The position numbers and the translations under genes were made by a program. Positions 34,482-47,502 of a DNA stretch of 64,000 bases are shown here, one piece after another (positions within the stretch are counted from its first letter, which is position 1; every line of letters starts with the position of its first letter). The notes under the pieces are model-generated. The model was not told the DNA's origin. It did not search any database and was given only the letters and a program-made list of their open reading frames with translations. Where the stretch lies: positions 5,547,928 through 5,611,927 of the forward strand of contig JYIP02000003.1 in NCBI GenBank assembly GCA_001051155.2. Reading direction: 5' to 3'. The DNA comes from Chrysoporthe austroafricana (taxonomy: Eukaryota; Ascomycota; Sordariomycetes; Diaporthales; Cryphonectriaceae).

Positions 34482-36372
34482 ATGACCAGCCAATCCAGTG
34501 CCACACCTGAAGCCTCTACCGCAGCCTCCGTCGAGGCTGCGGCGCGGGAAGATACGGGCCTTACTATGGACCAGATCCTCCTTCGAGCCCAGGGCCACAA
34601 GGAGGAGATGCCACGTCAATTCTCTGCACTCGCTGCCGTTGCGCTTGCATTTTCCATTACCAATTCCTGGATTGCCATCTCTGCAGTCTTTCAACAGCCC
34701 CTCAGTACCGGCGGGTCGGGAGTTTTCTACTCCCTGTTGGTCGCAAGCTTCGCGTGTTTCGTAATTAGTCGGTGGCCTCTTTCATCCGCTCTCACGTTGC
34801 TTGGCTAACGGCCTGCAAGCTGCTGGGCTCGCGGAACTCGCATCGGCCTTTCCTACCTCGGGTGGGCAATATCATTTTGCCTTCGTCACCTCCACGAAAG
34901 AGTCTCGCCCTTTCGCGGCCTTCGTTACGGGCTGGCTCAGCGTGCTTGCCTGGATCCTATGCACAGCCGCGTCTACAATCTATGCAGGTGTGTGGCTGTT
35001 CCCCCCCCCCCCCTCTTCTTTTCCTTCTCTCCTTTTCTCCTGGAACGCTTCCTAAGTGCATACAGCGCAAATTATTGCGTTCCTTGCAGCGTTGTACCAT
35101 GAAGACTTCGTCCCACAGCAGTGGCAAATATGGATGATTTACGTCATCATCATCATTGTATGCACAGTCCTGCTGATCGTGTTTCCCGTCGCTCTTCCGC
35201 GCTTCGAGAAAACCTTGTTCTTCACTAGCCTGTGCGCCTGTGTGATATTCTTCATCACGATCCTCGCAACATCCAAGGTCAAGAACTCTGCCAGAGACGT
35301 CTTTGGCAAACTGAACAACGAGACGGGCTGGAGTGATGGGTTAAGCTTCATGATCGCAACCGGCACCGCTATGTACGCCTTCATCGGAACTGACAGCGTC
35401 ATTCACGTCGCAGAGGTATGGTTGTTCCGAGGTCTGCCGTCCTGTGCAGCAGCAGGCTCACATGATTGATTGACAGGAGATACCACACCCCACCCGCAAC
35501 GTGCCTCGCACCATGTGTCTGACCATGATCACCGGGGTCGTGACCGCAGTGCCCTGGACCATCGCATTCCTCTTCTCCGGGGGCGATCTCGGGGTCCTGC
35601 GGACTTCCACACAGGCGGTCCAGACCATGTTCATGGCCGCCACGTCGAGCAAGCCCGCCTCCGTCTTCTTCACCTGCTGGTTCCTCATCGTCTACCTCGG
35701 GGCCACGATGAGCTGCCTCGCCGCCACCGGGCGCCAGGCCTGGGCCTTTGCCCGCGACGGCGGCTTCGCCTTCTCCGGGTGGAATGCCGTCATCCACCCC
35801 AGGTTCCAGATGCCCGCCAACGCGACCATGACATGCTGTGGCGTCATCATCGTCTACGGTATCATCTACGTGGGCTCCACCACCGCCTTCAACAGCTTCG
35901 TCAACGCGTCCATCCTCGTCATGAACGTCACCTACGTCATCCCGCAGGGCATCGTCCTCTACCGTGGCCGCAAGAAGCTTCTGCCCAAGAGAGAGTTCGA
36001 TTTGGGAAGAATGGGGCCTATCATTAATGCTTTCTCGGTGGCCTGGGTGTCCGTCTACGTGGTGCTGTTCTGCTTCCCTCTCACCTATCCAACCACCCTG
36101 GGAAGCATGAACTACGTCAGTGTCGTCGTAGTAGGTGTGATCGTCATGGTCTTAGGTCTTTGGTGTGGAGGAAAGAGGAAGACGTTCACGGGACCGGTTA
36201 GTTACTGCCTCGTTCTCTATACAGGTCTCTGTATATGTGCTGACCATTTGATGCAAAGCATGTCGATCTCTCATTCCAGGAGACAGAAGGGCTGGAGACG
36301 ATACATGGATTGAGCGTGCGGCCAAAATCAGCCGTGAATGAGACGGTTCAAGATTGGAAAACTCAGGTTTAA
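34482..36372 (+). CDS. GABA/amino-acid permease (APC superfamily, ACT family)
   Basis: Five exons (34482-34755, 34820-34987, 35066-35415, 35477-36196, 36280-36372) give about 534 residues with a hydrophilic 50-residue N-terminus and about 12 membrane segments. LAELASAFPTSGGQYHFAF in the TM2-TM3 region, AEEIPHPTRNVPRTM after TM6 and ATGRQAWAFARDGGFAFS are hallmarks of fungal GABA/choline-type permeases. It imports an amine, amino acid or related compound across the plasma membrane by proton symport. The first donor site is uncertain: GTTTCG at 34756 keeps the frame, while the stronger-looking GTAATT at 34761 does not. The last exon, joined at 36280, gives the family-like ETEGLETIHG tail. Intron 2 carries 13 C in a row. 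It probably supplies substrate for the amidase and oxidases (inference). Confidence 0.9.
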
Positions 36373-37600
36373 GAAGCTGGGATACTGGTATTGTATAGCG
36401 CTGGTGGGAGGGGCAGCAGGGGTGGTGGTGGTTTTTACCGCAGAATTGAGTTGAGCACTTCGAGCTTAGTGTTATTAGGAGGCTATCAAAAGCAAAGCGG
36501 TGTATACTATTTGGTCTGGTGTATGAGACTGGCAAAGGGCAAACCCTAACCCTGAGCATGCGTCGATAGTGAAAGGCTTTGCAAGTGCCACTTGAAAAGC
36601 TCTTAGATTTCAAATGGAGAAAATGCGGAGTCCTTTCTTGAAGCAGCCGAAATATCGAGCCGTTTCTTTTATTGAACCATCTATCGTGGCCAAGCAGAGA
36701 CTTGAAAAAACCAGGGCAACTAAAATGAGATAGTATGCTGTATTGATGGTCCTGTGTCAACCAGTCTTGATATTGCCAGCAAGAAGCCCTAGATCCCTAC
36801 TATTCTTACTGATATTCCAATAAGCAACAACTATATCTGATTAACCCATTGCGTTCTTATTGATTAGCTCTGATTTTGAGCCTTGGTTTGGCCCGCTATT
36901 TATCCGGACGCCGATGGACATTATTGCAATAGAGAGCGAGCTGGGCCCTTCAATGCCTTCCAAAAATACTTAAGACAGAGAGCCTGCTCGCCCACGCGTA
37001 TTTTGCCAGCTAAAAGCTGAGATGAGCTTTTCAGATCCGTATCAGGGCTTCTTTGGGTTTGTGTACGACGATGCCATCTTGCAGGCTTATACCAAACCCT
37101 GCATGCACCTGCATGCTCGGTATTCATGCTTACATTGTGGCGTACGGGACCAGCGCCCTTATTAGTGGTGACTATGTGCAGAGCAGCTTGCTATGGTTGG
37201 TTGTTGAGCTATATATACAATAGCCTCGGTGTTGCCAACTTCGGCTTCAAGGTTCGCAAAATGCTCAATGCCCAGGTGCCGCTGACCTTGCCAGCTCTGC
37301 TTTGGGAGCACTTGAAGTTGTTAGTAGAGAACAACATAAACTGAGCAACGCGGTTGGATAATGGCATTAATGACTATCTATAGTTGCTGCTATACAAGCG
37401 ACAACAGTCCACTCTCAAGAAATATACGACCAAGGTCATGTCCTTTCTTCCCTGCTTTTTGTATGAGTTAGCGAAATAGTGCTTGTCATATAACCAACAT
37501 GCTGTTAGATAGCGGGCGTTGCTGTCCTAATCGATACCGACTCTCGTCAAGTCTCCTGGCTCTGCCTATTTTGCTTTTACTTTCAGGCAAAGCACCAGAA
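36373..37600. other. Right margin of the gene island, no supported gene
   Basis: Mixed-composition DNA with short ORFs only (longest about 72 codons at 37126-37344, no domain). The first 300 bases are likely the permease 3' UTR. Composition drifts to AT-rich from about 37600. Confidence 0.45.
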
Positions 37601-40600
37601 TAGGTAAATTATTAGGTCTAGCAACCTCTAAGTATTCGCGTACTCCCCTAGCCCGAAGAAGATCCCTTAATGCGTATCTGAGCTTACCTTTGCAAAAGCA
37701 ATAGCTTTCCGAGCATATTTATATAAGCTTACTTCTATATTAATTAAGCCCTTTCGTAATATACCCCGTTATAACACCACCAATAATATTTACCTTTATA
37801 ATTAATACGTGCATAAAGAGACATCGCTTTTCCAATTGCATATAAAAGCCAGTATAACCAAAAAAAGGTATGGGATTTCCCGCTAAATATATAAGTAATA
37901 AAAGCGTTTAAACGCACTTTGCTAATCGTTAAATATAAAGCAATAAGATGCTTAACAGAAAATAATATTTTAATCCTTAATATTAAAGTCCTTTTACTCC
38001 TTTGTTTGGTTAAACTATTAGTATTTTCCAGCTAATATAGATAATACTATTAAGTACTTTTACTTATTAACGGAATAAAGAAAACTTTAATCGCTATTCC
38101 CTGCCGATTCTATTATAATCGGTTATATAACTTTGCCGGTATAGCCCGTGCTTTAATGCTAAATCGGTTGCCGCTAAGCCGGGCTGCTAATTGGCTTATT
38201 TATTATTAAAGTAAGCCCGGTTTAATTTGAAATTATTTTAAAAAACAACGCGTTTATTTTCGAAGTTAAAAATATATATAATAAAAAAAGAAAAGTATAT
38301 TATTATTATAATTGCAAAGATTATTCGTTCTTTTATTCATATTTTTTTTATTATATATTATAATTTATAATAACTATATTTTTTAAATTAAAAATAAATT
38401 AAATTTTTTAAAATAGAAATATATATATAATTTAATAGAAAATACCGAATTTTAATTTATTAATTATATTAATAAGCCATTTATTATAAATTAATAAACG
38501 ATTTAAATTATAAAAATAAAATAAATAAATAAACTTAAAATTAATATAATTTAAATTTAATATTTTAAATAAAAAACTTTTTTATAAATATATTTAAATT
38601 TTATATTATAAATTAACAAATAGTTTAAATTATAAAAAAAAGCTAAATTTATAAATTATTATAAATTAATAAGCGGTTTAAATTATAAAAATAAATTAAA
38701 TTAATAAATTTAAAATTAATATTTGAAATTAAAATACTTTTTTATATAAAAATATTAAGCATTTAAAATTATATAAATAAAAGTTAAAATTATTAAAAAT
38801 TAAAAAAAATTATAAATATTTTTATAATTTTTTTCGTTATATAATAATTTTAAATTAAAAAGTTAAATATATAAAATTAAATATTTTTTATTATTAAATA
38901 AATTTTATAATTGCTTTTTAATTATTAATTTAAATATTAATTCTTTTATAATTAATATTTAATATAAATTATAAATATTTTAAAAAGCTTTTAATTAATT
39001 TATTAATTATATTTTTATATATAATATTTAATATTTTATTTAATTTTTATTTAATATAAATATTTAATATATTAAGTATTTATATTATTTAAATTTTTAT
39101 TATATTTTAATAATTTTTATATTTAAAAAATTAATTTAATATTATTTACTTTTAATAATATAAAAATATAATAATTTTTTAATAAACTTTTATTTTTTTA
39201 AATAAAGCTTTTTCTATATTTGCTTTTTTTATTAATAAAAAACTTTTAGCTTAAAATTAAACGCTTTATAATTAATTAATTAAAATTAAAATAAAAATTA
39301 TTTATTTTAATATTTTTTAATAAATAAAAGCTTATAAGCTTAAAAAATTTAACTTTTATAAAAGTATTTATAAAAAGCTTTAAAATTTTTTTATTTAATA
39401 TAAAACTTATTTTTAATATTATTATTAAAAATTATTTTAAAAAAAATAGCATTTTAATAATAAAAACTTATATTTTATAATTATTTAAATAATAATTATA
39501 CGGATTAAATAAAAAATATTAAAATATTATAATAATTAATAAAAAAGCGAATAAATAATAAGTAAATAAATTAATTTTCTATTTTAATTATAAATAAGCA
39601 AGCTTTATATTTAAATAAATATAAACTTTATTAATAAAATATAACTTAAAGAGCTATAATTTTAAATTATAAATAAAATAGAATTTTATTTAATAAGTTA
39701 ATTATATTATTAGCTTATATAATTACTTTTAACCTTTTAAATTCGAATATTAATAGTTTTAAAAAAGCTATTTATAATAACTTATATTTTTTAAAATTTA
39801 ATTAATATTATAAAATATTATTATAATTTTTCTATTGTTATTATTAATATTTATAAAGTTAATTATTAATATAAACCGTTTTATTAATAAATTCGCTAAA
39901 TTTTTTAAAATAAAAAGCTTATTTTTATAATTAAAATAAGTTATAATTTATAATTAAATTAGTTTATTAAAATGCTTTTAATTATTATATTATAATATAT
40001 TATTCATTCGAATTTTTAAAAGTTTTAATAAAAGTTATTTTATAAGCATATATATACAAATAATTAATATAAAAATATAAATAATAAGATTTATAATAAT
40101 ATATAAATATATATATAAATAATATTAAAACTTTATTTCTTAATATTTTAATAATTATATAAGCTATAAAATTAAAGTTATTATATTTATAATTATTATA
40201 AATTATATTTATATATAAAATATAATTATATAATTAGTTAATTACGTAAGCAAAAGCTATTAAAATATTTAAAAAAATAACGAATAGCAAATAATAAGCT
40301 TATATAATATAAAGCTTATTATAATAATTATTTCCTTATCGCTTTCGAACGAATAAAGTAAATAATATAAATGTAACTTTAATTTATAATAAGCTAATAA
40401 ATGCTTATAAATATAGCTTATAATTATAAATTAAATAGCAAAAAATATTCGAAAAAGATAGAGATTTTAAATATATATATTTCGCTTTTCGTTTACTTTC
40501 GATAGATTAAATAAGAAAAAAAAAAAAAAAAACGATATAACAATTAATATAACAGAAATTAACTCTTTTTTTATCTTTTTTTTATCTATATTTATATAAT

Positions 40601-42178
40601 TATTTAAGCCGAATATTTACCTTTAATTTATATACTTTTCTATTTATTTTATACCGATATTCGCCTTTTTATATATTTCGAAATTAAAATAATATTAAAA
40701 GATATATTTAATATTTTTAAAATAAAATGCTTTGCTATTATTTAAATAATTGCAAAAAGTTAGCTTTTATTATTAAAATACAATTCTTTTAAAATAATTT
40801 CTCGCAAAATTAATCTTATTATAAGTTATTATAAATTAAATATAATAATATTTAATTTAAGTTTTAAATTAAATAAAAAAGACTTAAAAAATATTAAAGC
40901 GAAAAATTTTATTTTTAATTTCTTTAAATTATTAATATAAAGCTATATTTTATTCTTGCAATTATTCGTTAATAAAAATAATTAAAGCTTTTTCTTAAAA
41001 AATTAAATTATTAGAAAAGAAATAAAATTTAAAGTATTATTATATTTCCGATATTATTTAAAAAGTATATATTAAACCGTTTTTAAATAAAAGTTATAAA
41101 AATATTATAAATATTATAATAATTCTAAAATATATTATAAAATTAAAAAGTTTATATTAATAAAAGCAATATTAAATATAAGTTTTAAATTTGAAAATAT
41201 ATTAAATTTTTAAATATATAAGTTTATAAGCTATAAAGCTATTACTTTATAAGGAAAATAATATTTAAATTTATAATTAAAAAGTTATTATTATTTATTT
41301 AATAAATATTTAAGTTTTATATATTTAGCTTTTTAATAAAAATAACTTAAATAGCTTAATTATTTTTTTTAAATAATTTAAATAACTTAATTCTTTAAGC
41401 TAATTTAACTTTAACTCTTGCTTATATAAGCATTATTAAATTCTTTTATAAAGTTTAAAAATTTTAATTTTAAATAAGCCGTTTTAAATAATTTAAATGC
41501 TATATTTTAATTTATATATTAATTTATAATATATAGCTTTAATATATTTATTTTATTTTTTTAAAAATTATTTCTTTTAATTTCTTTTTATTATTATTAA
41601 TTTTAATAATTATTTAAGCTTTTTAGCTTTATTTATAAAATTATTGTTTTTATTTTATTAAAAAATATTTTAAAGCTTTTTTAACTTTATATTTTAATAA
41701 TTTAATTATTTATTAAATATATTTGCTTTATTATTTTTAAATTTTTTATAATAAACGATTTTCAAATTAAATTATAAAAGAAATTTTGCTTATTTAATTT
41801 ATTGCTTATTTAAAACTTTTATTATTATAAATATTATTAAATTTTTATAATTTAATATTTAATTTTAATTAAATATTAATTTTATTTTTTAAATGCTTTA
41901 ATAATTGCTATTAATTTTTTATTTAAAATATTATAATTAAATTTTAAATTATTTAATTTTTTTAAAAAATTGCTTATAATTTTAAAATATTTTTAATTAT
42001 TTTATTAATTTAATTATTCGTTAAAAGCGTAATTTAATGCATTAATTTTAATTTTAAAAAGTTTTTTTAAATTTACTTTATAGAAAATTAATTTTAATAT
42101 AACTTATTTTTTAATTTTATTAAATACTTTTTATATTTCGAAAATTTATTTAAAATTATAATTTTTTTTTATAAAGTT
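37601..42178. other. Extremely AT-rich DNA without recognisable genes
   Basis: About 37600-38240 is moderately AT-rich. From about 38240 the sequence is almost only A and T, with rare gc and cg steps and long TTTAAA/AATTTAT strings. No ORF, LTR or tandem unit is recognisable. The end state of RIP on old repeats is the simplest reading; 38240-42178 is more extreme than the flanking Gypsy copies. Confidence 0.5.
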
Positions 42179-42183
42179 TATAA

Positions 42184-42390
42184 TAGTAAACGTACTGAAA
42201 TATATTATAAAGCATAGTTTTTCTAAGAAAGTGAATTACGCTAAAGTCTATTAAAGTATTATATAAACCTCCCGGTAAAAGTATAGCATTTACTTAATAA
42301 ATTTACTGCGTATTTACCAGGAAATTCACTATAGATTTACCAGGCGAATCCATTACGAATTTACTTTATTTATAGGTTTTGCTATTAATT
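42184..42390 (-). repeat. 3' LTR of family B right copy
   Basis: 207 bp, matching 57999-58205 in length and sequence apart from transitions. It contains repeated gtaaat/atttac strings. Confidence 0.82.
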
Positions 42391-42465
42391 GCCGGCCCTT
42401 TATAACCTTTATCTATAAAAGAAGCTAACTATTAAAAACGTTTTGAATAGCAATAATACGATATA

Positions 42466-42934
42466 TATTATGAACCCACAAATAAAACCCGGGAAGGAAA
42501 AAGGAAAACAGACAGACGACCCACTCACAGGGAGTTTCATACAGGAAACACGAATCCCAGGATTATGCATAGGTTAGGGGTAAATAAGATAAAGATCACT
42601 AGATTACCTGGTAAGCCAGTAAGCTACGCTTACCCATTCACTTGGTAAGCCAGTAAGCTACGCTTACCCACTTACCTGGTAAGCCAGTAAGCTACGCTTA
42701 TAGGGCAAAGTATATAGACAGTAAGGGATGCCCTTGAAAGGGTAGTTCTAATACTTTCAATCGTTAATCTAAGTATTAATTGGACCCTATTATTGATAGC
42801 CATATTGGCTTATGAACATTGCGATACTCAGTAAACTCGTCCTGAATCTCAAGGCTGTACTTGGTACCGCTCTTATTAGCATAAACCTTTTGACTTTATA
42901 GTATATCTTAAGATTTGCTGCAGCGTTTATAACA
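42466..42934 (+). repeat. 5' LTR of family A element
   Basis: 469 bp from tattatgaaccc to gcgtttataaca. It has three 34-bp tandem units at 42607, 42641 and 42675, each containing GGTAAGC and GCTTACC arms, followed by a TATA-like agtatatag. Confidence 0.9.
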
Positions 42935-43189
42935 TTTTGACAATTCTTATTCAAGGTTGGTTCAGTATATACCTTTTGAGCAATATTCAGGATATAATGG
43001 CGCCCTAGACCCCGTTTTCGTCCAATAACCAGGCTTTCCAAAAAGAGATTCCGGTTATTCTTACTAACGAATAATTCCAGTAGCAGAATGTAGCTTTGTA
43101 CTAGCAACTTGAAAAAATCAAGAACGAAGTTATCCGCCTTAATGCTTTCTAGCAAGCCAAGGCTTTCAAGCTTGATAAACCCGGCCCGT

Positions 43190-46100
43190 ACAAAGGTACT
43201 CGGAAAGATTTCCAGGCCTTCTTAACGCAACTCAAGGCCTATTTCAAGCATTATGGAACCCAGTTCAGAACCACTTACGACAAAATCGACTTCGCGGGAA
43301 GTCGCCTCGAAAGAACGGCCTTACAGTAGTGGGAGCCGACCTTTCGCAACTATTTGGATAATAGTAAGGAATTTCGCTCAGAGGATACGAAGCGCATCTT
43401 CTAGCGCTACGCTAACTTCGAGTCAGCCCTTACTAAGACTTTTGGAGACCCGGATGAACGACGAACTGCAATACGGCAACTAGAAGCACAACCCTCGAAT
43501 TGATTGGACTACTGGCCAGATCTTATAGGAACAAGCCATACCCACTGAGAAGGTTGCAATTACCAATAGAGGAAGAGACCTAGTCATTAAGGATAGCACA
43601 AGAAAAGCGCGCTCAAATAGGCTTACAAGTACCCTTAAAGCTGAAAGACAAGCCACGATACAGGGAAGGGTTACAAATACCTTGAACTTCCAGACGAAAA
43701 TTGGGGACAAACTAAGATTACAAATAACTATCGACTAACAAGAATTCGGTTAGGTACGGAACAATGCAAAAAAATATGGACTATAGAACTATAAAGAAAT
43801 ATAGCTTTTACAGCATGAATACGCTAAAAGATAATTCGGCTCGGTATTCAATAAGCACCCAAGGCTACCAGAAGCAGGAAAACCCCAAAGACGGAAGGCT
43901 AGCAAGAAAAAATACGCATAACAGTATATTATATTCTTACAAATTGCAAAAGACGAAAAAGGACTAATACCGATATTCGAAAACGTATTAAGAGAGTATT
44001 ACGAATTCAAGAAACTATAGCAAGGGAAGTTTGATACGGGATTACCAGAGCATAGTCCGTACGATTACGAGATCCCCTTAAAGGAAGGGATATAGCCAAA
44101 ATTCTTCCCTATTTACGGACTTGATAAAGCAAGGCTCAAAGCGCTTAAAGAATATATTGATAAGAACTTGAAACGAGGCTATATACGACTATTGCGATTA
44201 CTAGCAGGATACCCTATCCTATTCGTACCAAAAAAAAACGGTAAATTACGGCTTTGTATAGATTACTAACAGCTTAACGATATTACTATCAAAAATCGAT
44301 ACTTATTACCGCTAGCAAGCGAAATAAGGGATCGACTGATTGGAGCTAGATAGTTCATTACGCTTGACTTCAAGGAAGGATACTATTATATCAGAATTAA
44401 GGAAGGCAATATCTGGAAAACAGCCTTTAGAATACGTTACGGACATTTTGAATACGTAATTATGCTTTTTGGATTTACGAATGCGCCAGCATCCTTCCAG
44501 GAAATGATTAACCATATCTTGCGCGAGTTTTTGGATATTATTGTTATTGTCTACTTTAATGATATCCTAATTTTCTCAAAAAACCTCGAAATATACAAGC
44601 AGCATATACGGGAAATATTCCAAATACTGCAAGATAATAAACTTTTAATTAAACCAAGCAAATGCTATTTCTATTAATAGAAAGTCAATTATCTAGGCTA
44701 TACTATCGAACCAGGACAAATTAGCATGCAATAAAATAAGGTTAAAGCAATACGGGAATAGCTTATCCCAGAAAATATCAAAGATATCAGAGCATTTTTC
44801 GGATATGCCAACTTCTACCGACAGTTCATCCGAAATTATAGCAAGATCGCATACCCGCTTACAGACTTAATAAAGAAAAACCGAAAGTTCAGATAGATTT
44901 CGGAAGCATAAGAGGCATTTGATAAAATCAAAAGACGAGTTATGTCAGAACTTATTTTTTGCGAAACAGATCTAAAGAAACTTTTCGAAATTGAAACCGA
45001 TATATCAGATTACGCATTCGGCAGATAACTAAGCCAGAGAGACGACCAAGGACGCTTTAGGGTTATAAGCAATTTTTCAAAGAAATTAAACGGCCCAGAA
45101 CTCAATTACGGCATTCCTAATAAAGAACTGATAGCAATCGTTAAAGCATTTAAAGAATAATAGCGATATCTGATCGGAACCAAGTACCAGATCATAGTGC
45201 ATTCGGATTATAAGAATCTTATAATATTCATAACTACCAAGGTCTTGAACAAATGATAGATTAGATAAGCAGAATTCCTTTCGCAATTCGATCTGAAAAT
45301 CATATATTGCAAAGGATCAGAAAATGGCAGAGCAAATGCATTCAGTAAACGGGCAGACTACTAAAATACGGAACCTAAAGAACTGCAAAACATTTTCAGG
45401 CAAAATAAAGACGGCAGCTTTATAAACGAAGCAAGAGAACTCAATACAATTATCAGAATCGAGAATCAAGGAAGATATCCTGAGAATATAACTCCCGAAA
45501 AGCAAGACAAATACATTAGGACTATATATAATGCACTAGCATATAGTTACTAAAGAATCAAAGCCACTTACGAAAGAATTAAGAGATACTGGAACCTATT
45601 AGGATTTAGACGAAAAATCGAAAAAATCTTACGAGAATGCGATAGCTGCAAGAGGAACAAGATCGAACATTACAAGCCCTATGGGTTGCTCCAACTATTC
45701 CCGGTTCCGGAAGCAGTTTGGCAATTTATCAGCTGGGATTTTATTACCAAGCTACCCCTTTTACGAGAACCTTTAACTAGAATGCAGTATAATAGCATTC
45801 TAATAATGGTTTGCAAACTGAGCAAATATGCTTACTTCCTGCTATATAAGGAAAGCAGTATAACGGAAGAATTCGCATATACATTCCTCAGAACGGTTAT
45901 AGCCAATTACGGCATGCTCAAGGAAATTATTTCCGATAGAAACAGAAAATTCGTATCAAATTTCTGGACTTTATTTACGAAACTATTCGGAATATAACAA
46001 AAAATATCCATAGCATTCTATCTACAAATAGACAGATAAACGGAAAGAACTAACCAGGTTATCAAGTAATACCTATAATACTATATAAACTACGAATAGG

Positions 46101-46860
46101 ATAACTGAGTCGACTTCTTACCCCTAGCACAATTTGCATATAATAGCGCAAATACAAGTACGATAAAGAAATCGCTATTCTATACATTTTATAGCTATAA
46201 CCCGATAGCCTATTACGACAAGATATTAAGAGCAAATGCAGAAGCTATAGAAAGACGAATCAGAAGGATTAAGAAAATTCAGGAAAAATTCCAGAAAGAA
46301 CTGAAATTCGTATAAGAAAGAATAACGAAATACGCTAACTCTAAAAGGATTAAAGGACCAATCCTATAGGAAGGGGACAAAATCTACCTTATTCGATAAA
46401 AAGAATATATTAAAACGATAAGACCCTCTCATTTACTAGATTATAAGAAATTGGGACTATTCAAAATCCTAAAGAAGATTTCAGATATCAATTTCGAACT
46501 CGTATTACCCCATAGAATAAGAATCTATCCGGTATTCCATATTTCGCTTTTCGAACTAATACCAAAATCGATTAAAACAAACAAAAGCATTCAGATAGGG
46601 AATAATAAGCTAGAATACGAAATCGAACAAATCCTTAAATACCGCGGACCAAATTACGATTCCGAATATCTCATTAAATAGAAAGGCTATCCGGCAAGTG
46701 AAAATTCGTAAAAACTTAGGATTAACTTATAGAATGTACTTCGAACGTTAGCGGATTACCTGGATAAACAATAATGGAAGGAAATGAACCTGTAAAAGAC
46801 TCTACTTACCAGAATCATTTAAGAAAGAAGGTTCGTACCCGAAGAATTTGCAGAACCCTA
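43190..46860 (+). pseudogene. Degraded gag-pol of family A
   Basis: Gag-like sequence (about 43190-43490, FQAFLTQLKAYFKHYG) is followed by RT with KKNGKLRLCIDY (about 44230-44265) and the active site YFNDILIF, where codon 44558-44560 is AAT instead of an Asp codon. RNase H, an integrase zinc region (CDSCKRNK, about 45640-45662) and integrase core (WDFITKLP about 45735, ISDRNRKF about 45930) come next, then a chromodomain (about 46600-46770). Many TAG/TAA replace CAG/CAA. The D-to-N change and the stops show that the protein is dead. Confidence 0.9.
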
Positions 46861-46914
46861 GAACTTATTCTCTAGGTTTAGTACGGGCTACCCAGACCCG
46901 GGACCAAACTGTTA

Positions 46915-47340
46915 TAGGGCAGCATCCAGATCAAAACTCTCAGGAAAAGGACTTTCGGGAACCAAAAGTTCTACTGCTCGACACTCTGCTATAGCCCTGC
47001 GCCTTTCTTTTTCGGCTTTTTCAGATTCCAATCTTTCCAATTCCTCCAAACTAGATAAGCCGTAACGGATAGCCCGTATTATCTTCTCGTACTATATACG
47101 CTTTTGGCGACAAAGCCGGAAAACTTTCTTTTCGGCCGCCTCTAGTTTATCTTCCAGCTTTTGGTAACGGCGAGCCATTTTGCGCAGCTCGTCAAGAGAA
47201 ACGCCCAGTATATCGCAACGAGAACGGTTAAGTCGCACGCATTCTGAATAACGAAAGGAATCTCGTTCAGAAACCTGACAGACGGGAATCCCGCGACCCT
47301 CGCAAAAGGAATAGGAAGGCATCTGCATGGCATATTGAAA
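46915..47340 (-). pseudogene. Antisense accessory ORF of family A, unknown function
   Basis: On the strand opposite gag-pol, between pol and the 3' LTR, lies an ORF (78 open codons from about 47328, then one RIP stop and continuation to about 46915). It has a cysteine-containing N-terminus (CEGRGIPVCQVS, SECVRLNRSRCD), a coiled-coil-like E/K/R-rich middle, and a SPFPESFDLDAAL end. Degraded copies of the same protein occur antisense at 8610-9125 and about 11470-11800. Similar short proteins are common in fungal gene sets as hypotheticals; function is unknown. Confidence 0.6.
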
Positions 47341-47488
47341 GATTGCTTCCAGAAAGGAATCTTGCCGTTAAGTTTTAAGTGAACGATTCTTTTGCATTCT
47401 ACCAGATATCCTGATTAAGAAAGTACGATAATAAAGGAAGGATTTACGAAAAACTTTTACAGAAATCGATAAGGATATTAATACCGAT

Positions 47489-47502
47489 AAGGGGGGGGAT
47501 AG
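47489..47502 (+). other. Polypurine tract (plus-strand primer site)
   Basis: aaggggggggatag lies directly against the 3' LTR start, where Gypsy elements prime plus-strand DNA synthesis. Confidence 0.75.

Noticed and set aside
14639..36372. Secondary-metabolite biosynthetic cluster
   Set aside because: No PKS, NRPS, terpene synthase, DMATS or P450 is present; the enzymes fit catabolism better.
36152..36760. 202-codon minus-strand ORF overlapping the permease 3' end
   Set aside because: It overlaps the last permease exons and 3' UTR, with no recognisable domain or intron structure.
42607..42702. Regularly spaced 34-bp repeats resembling a CRISPR array
   Set aside because: The units are directly tandem without unique spacers, lie inside an LTR and are in a eukaryote.
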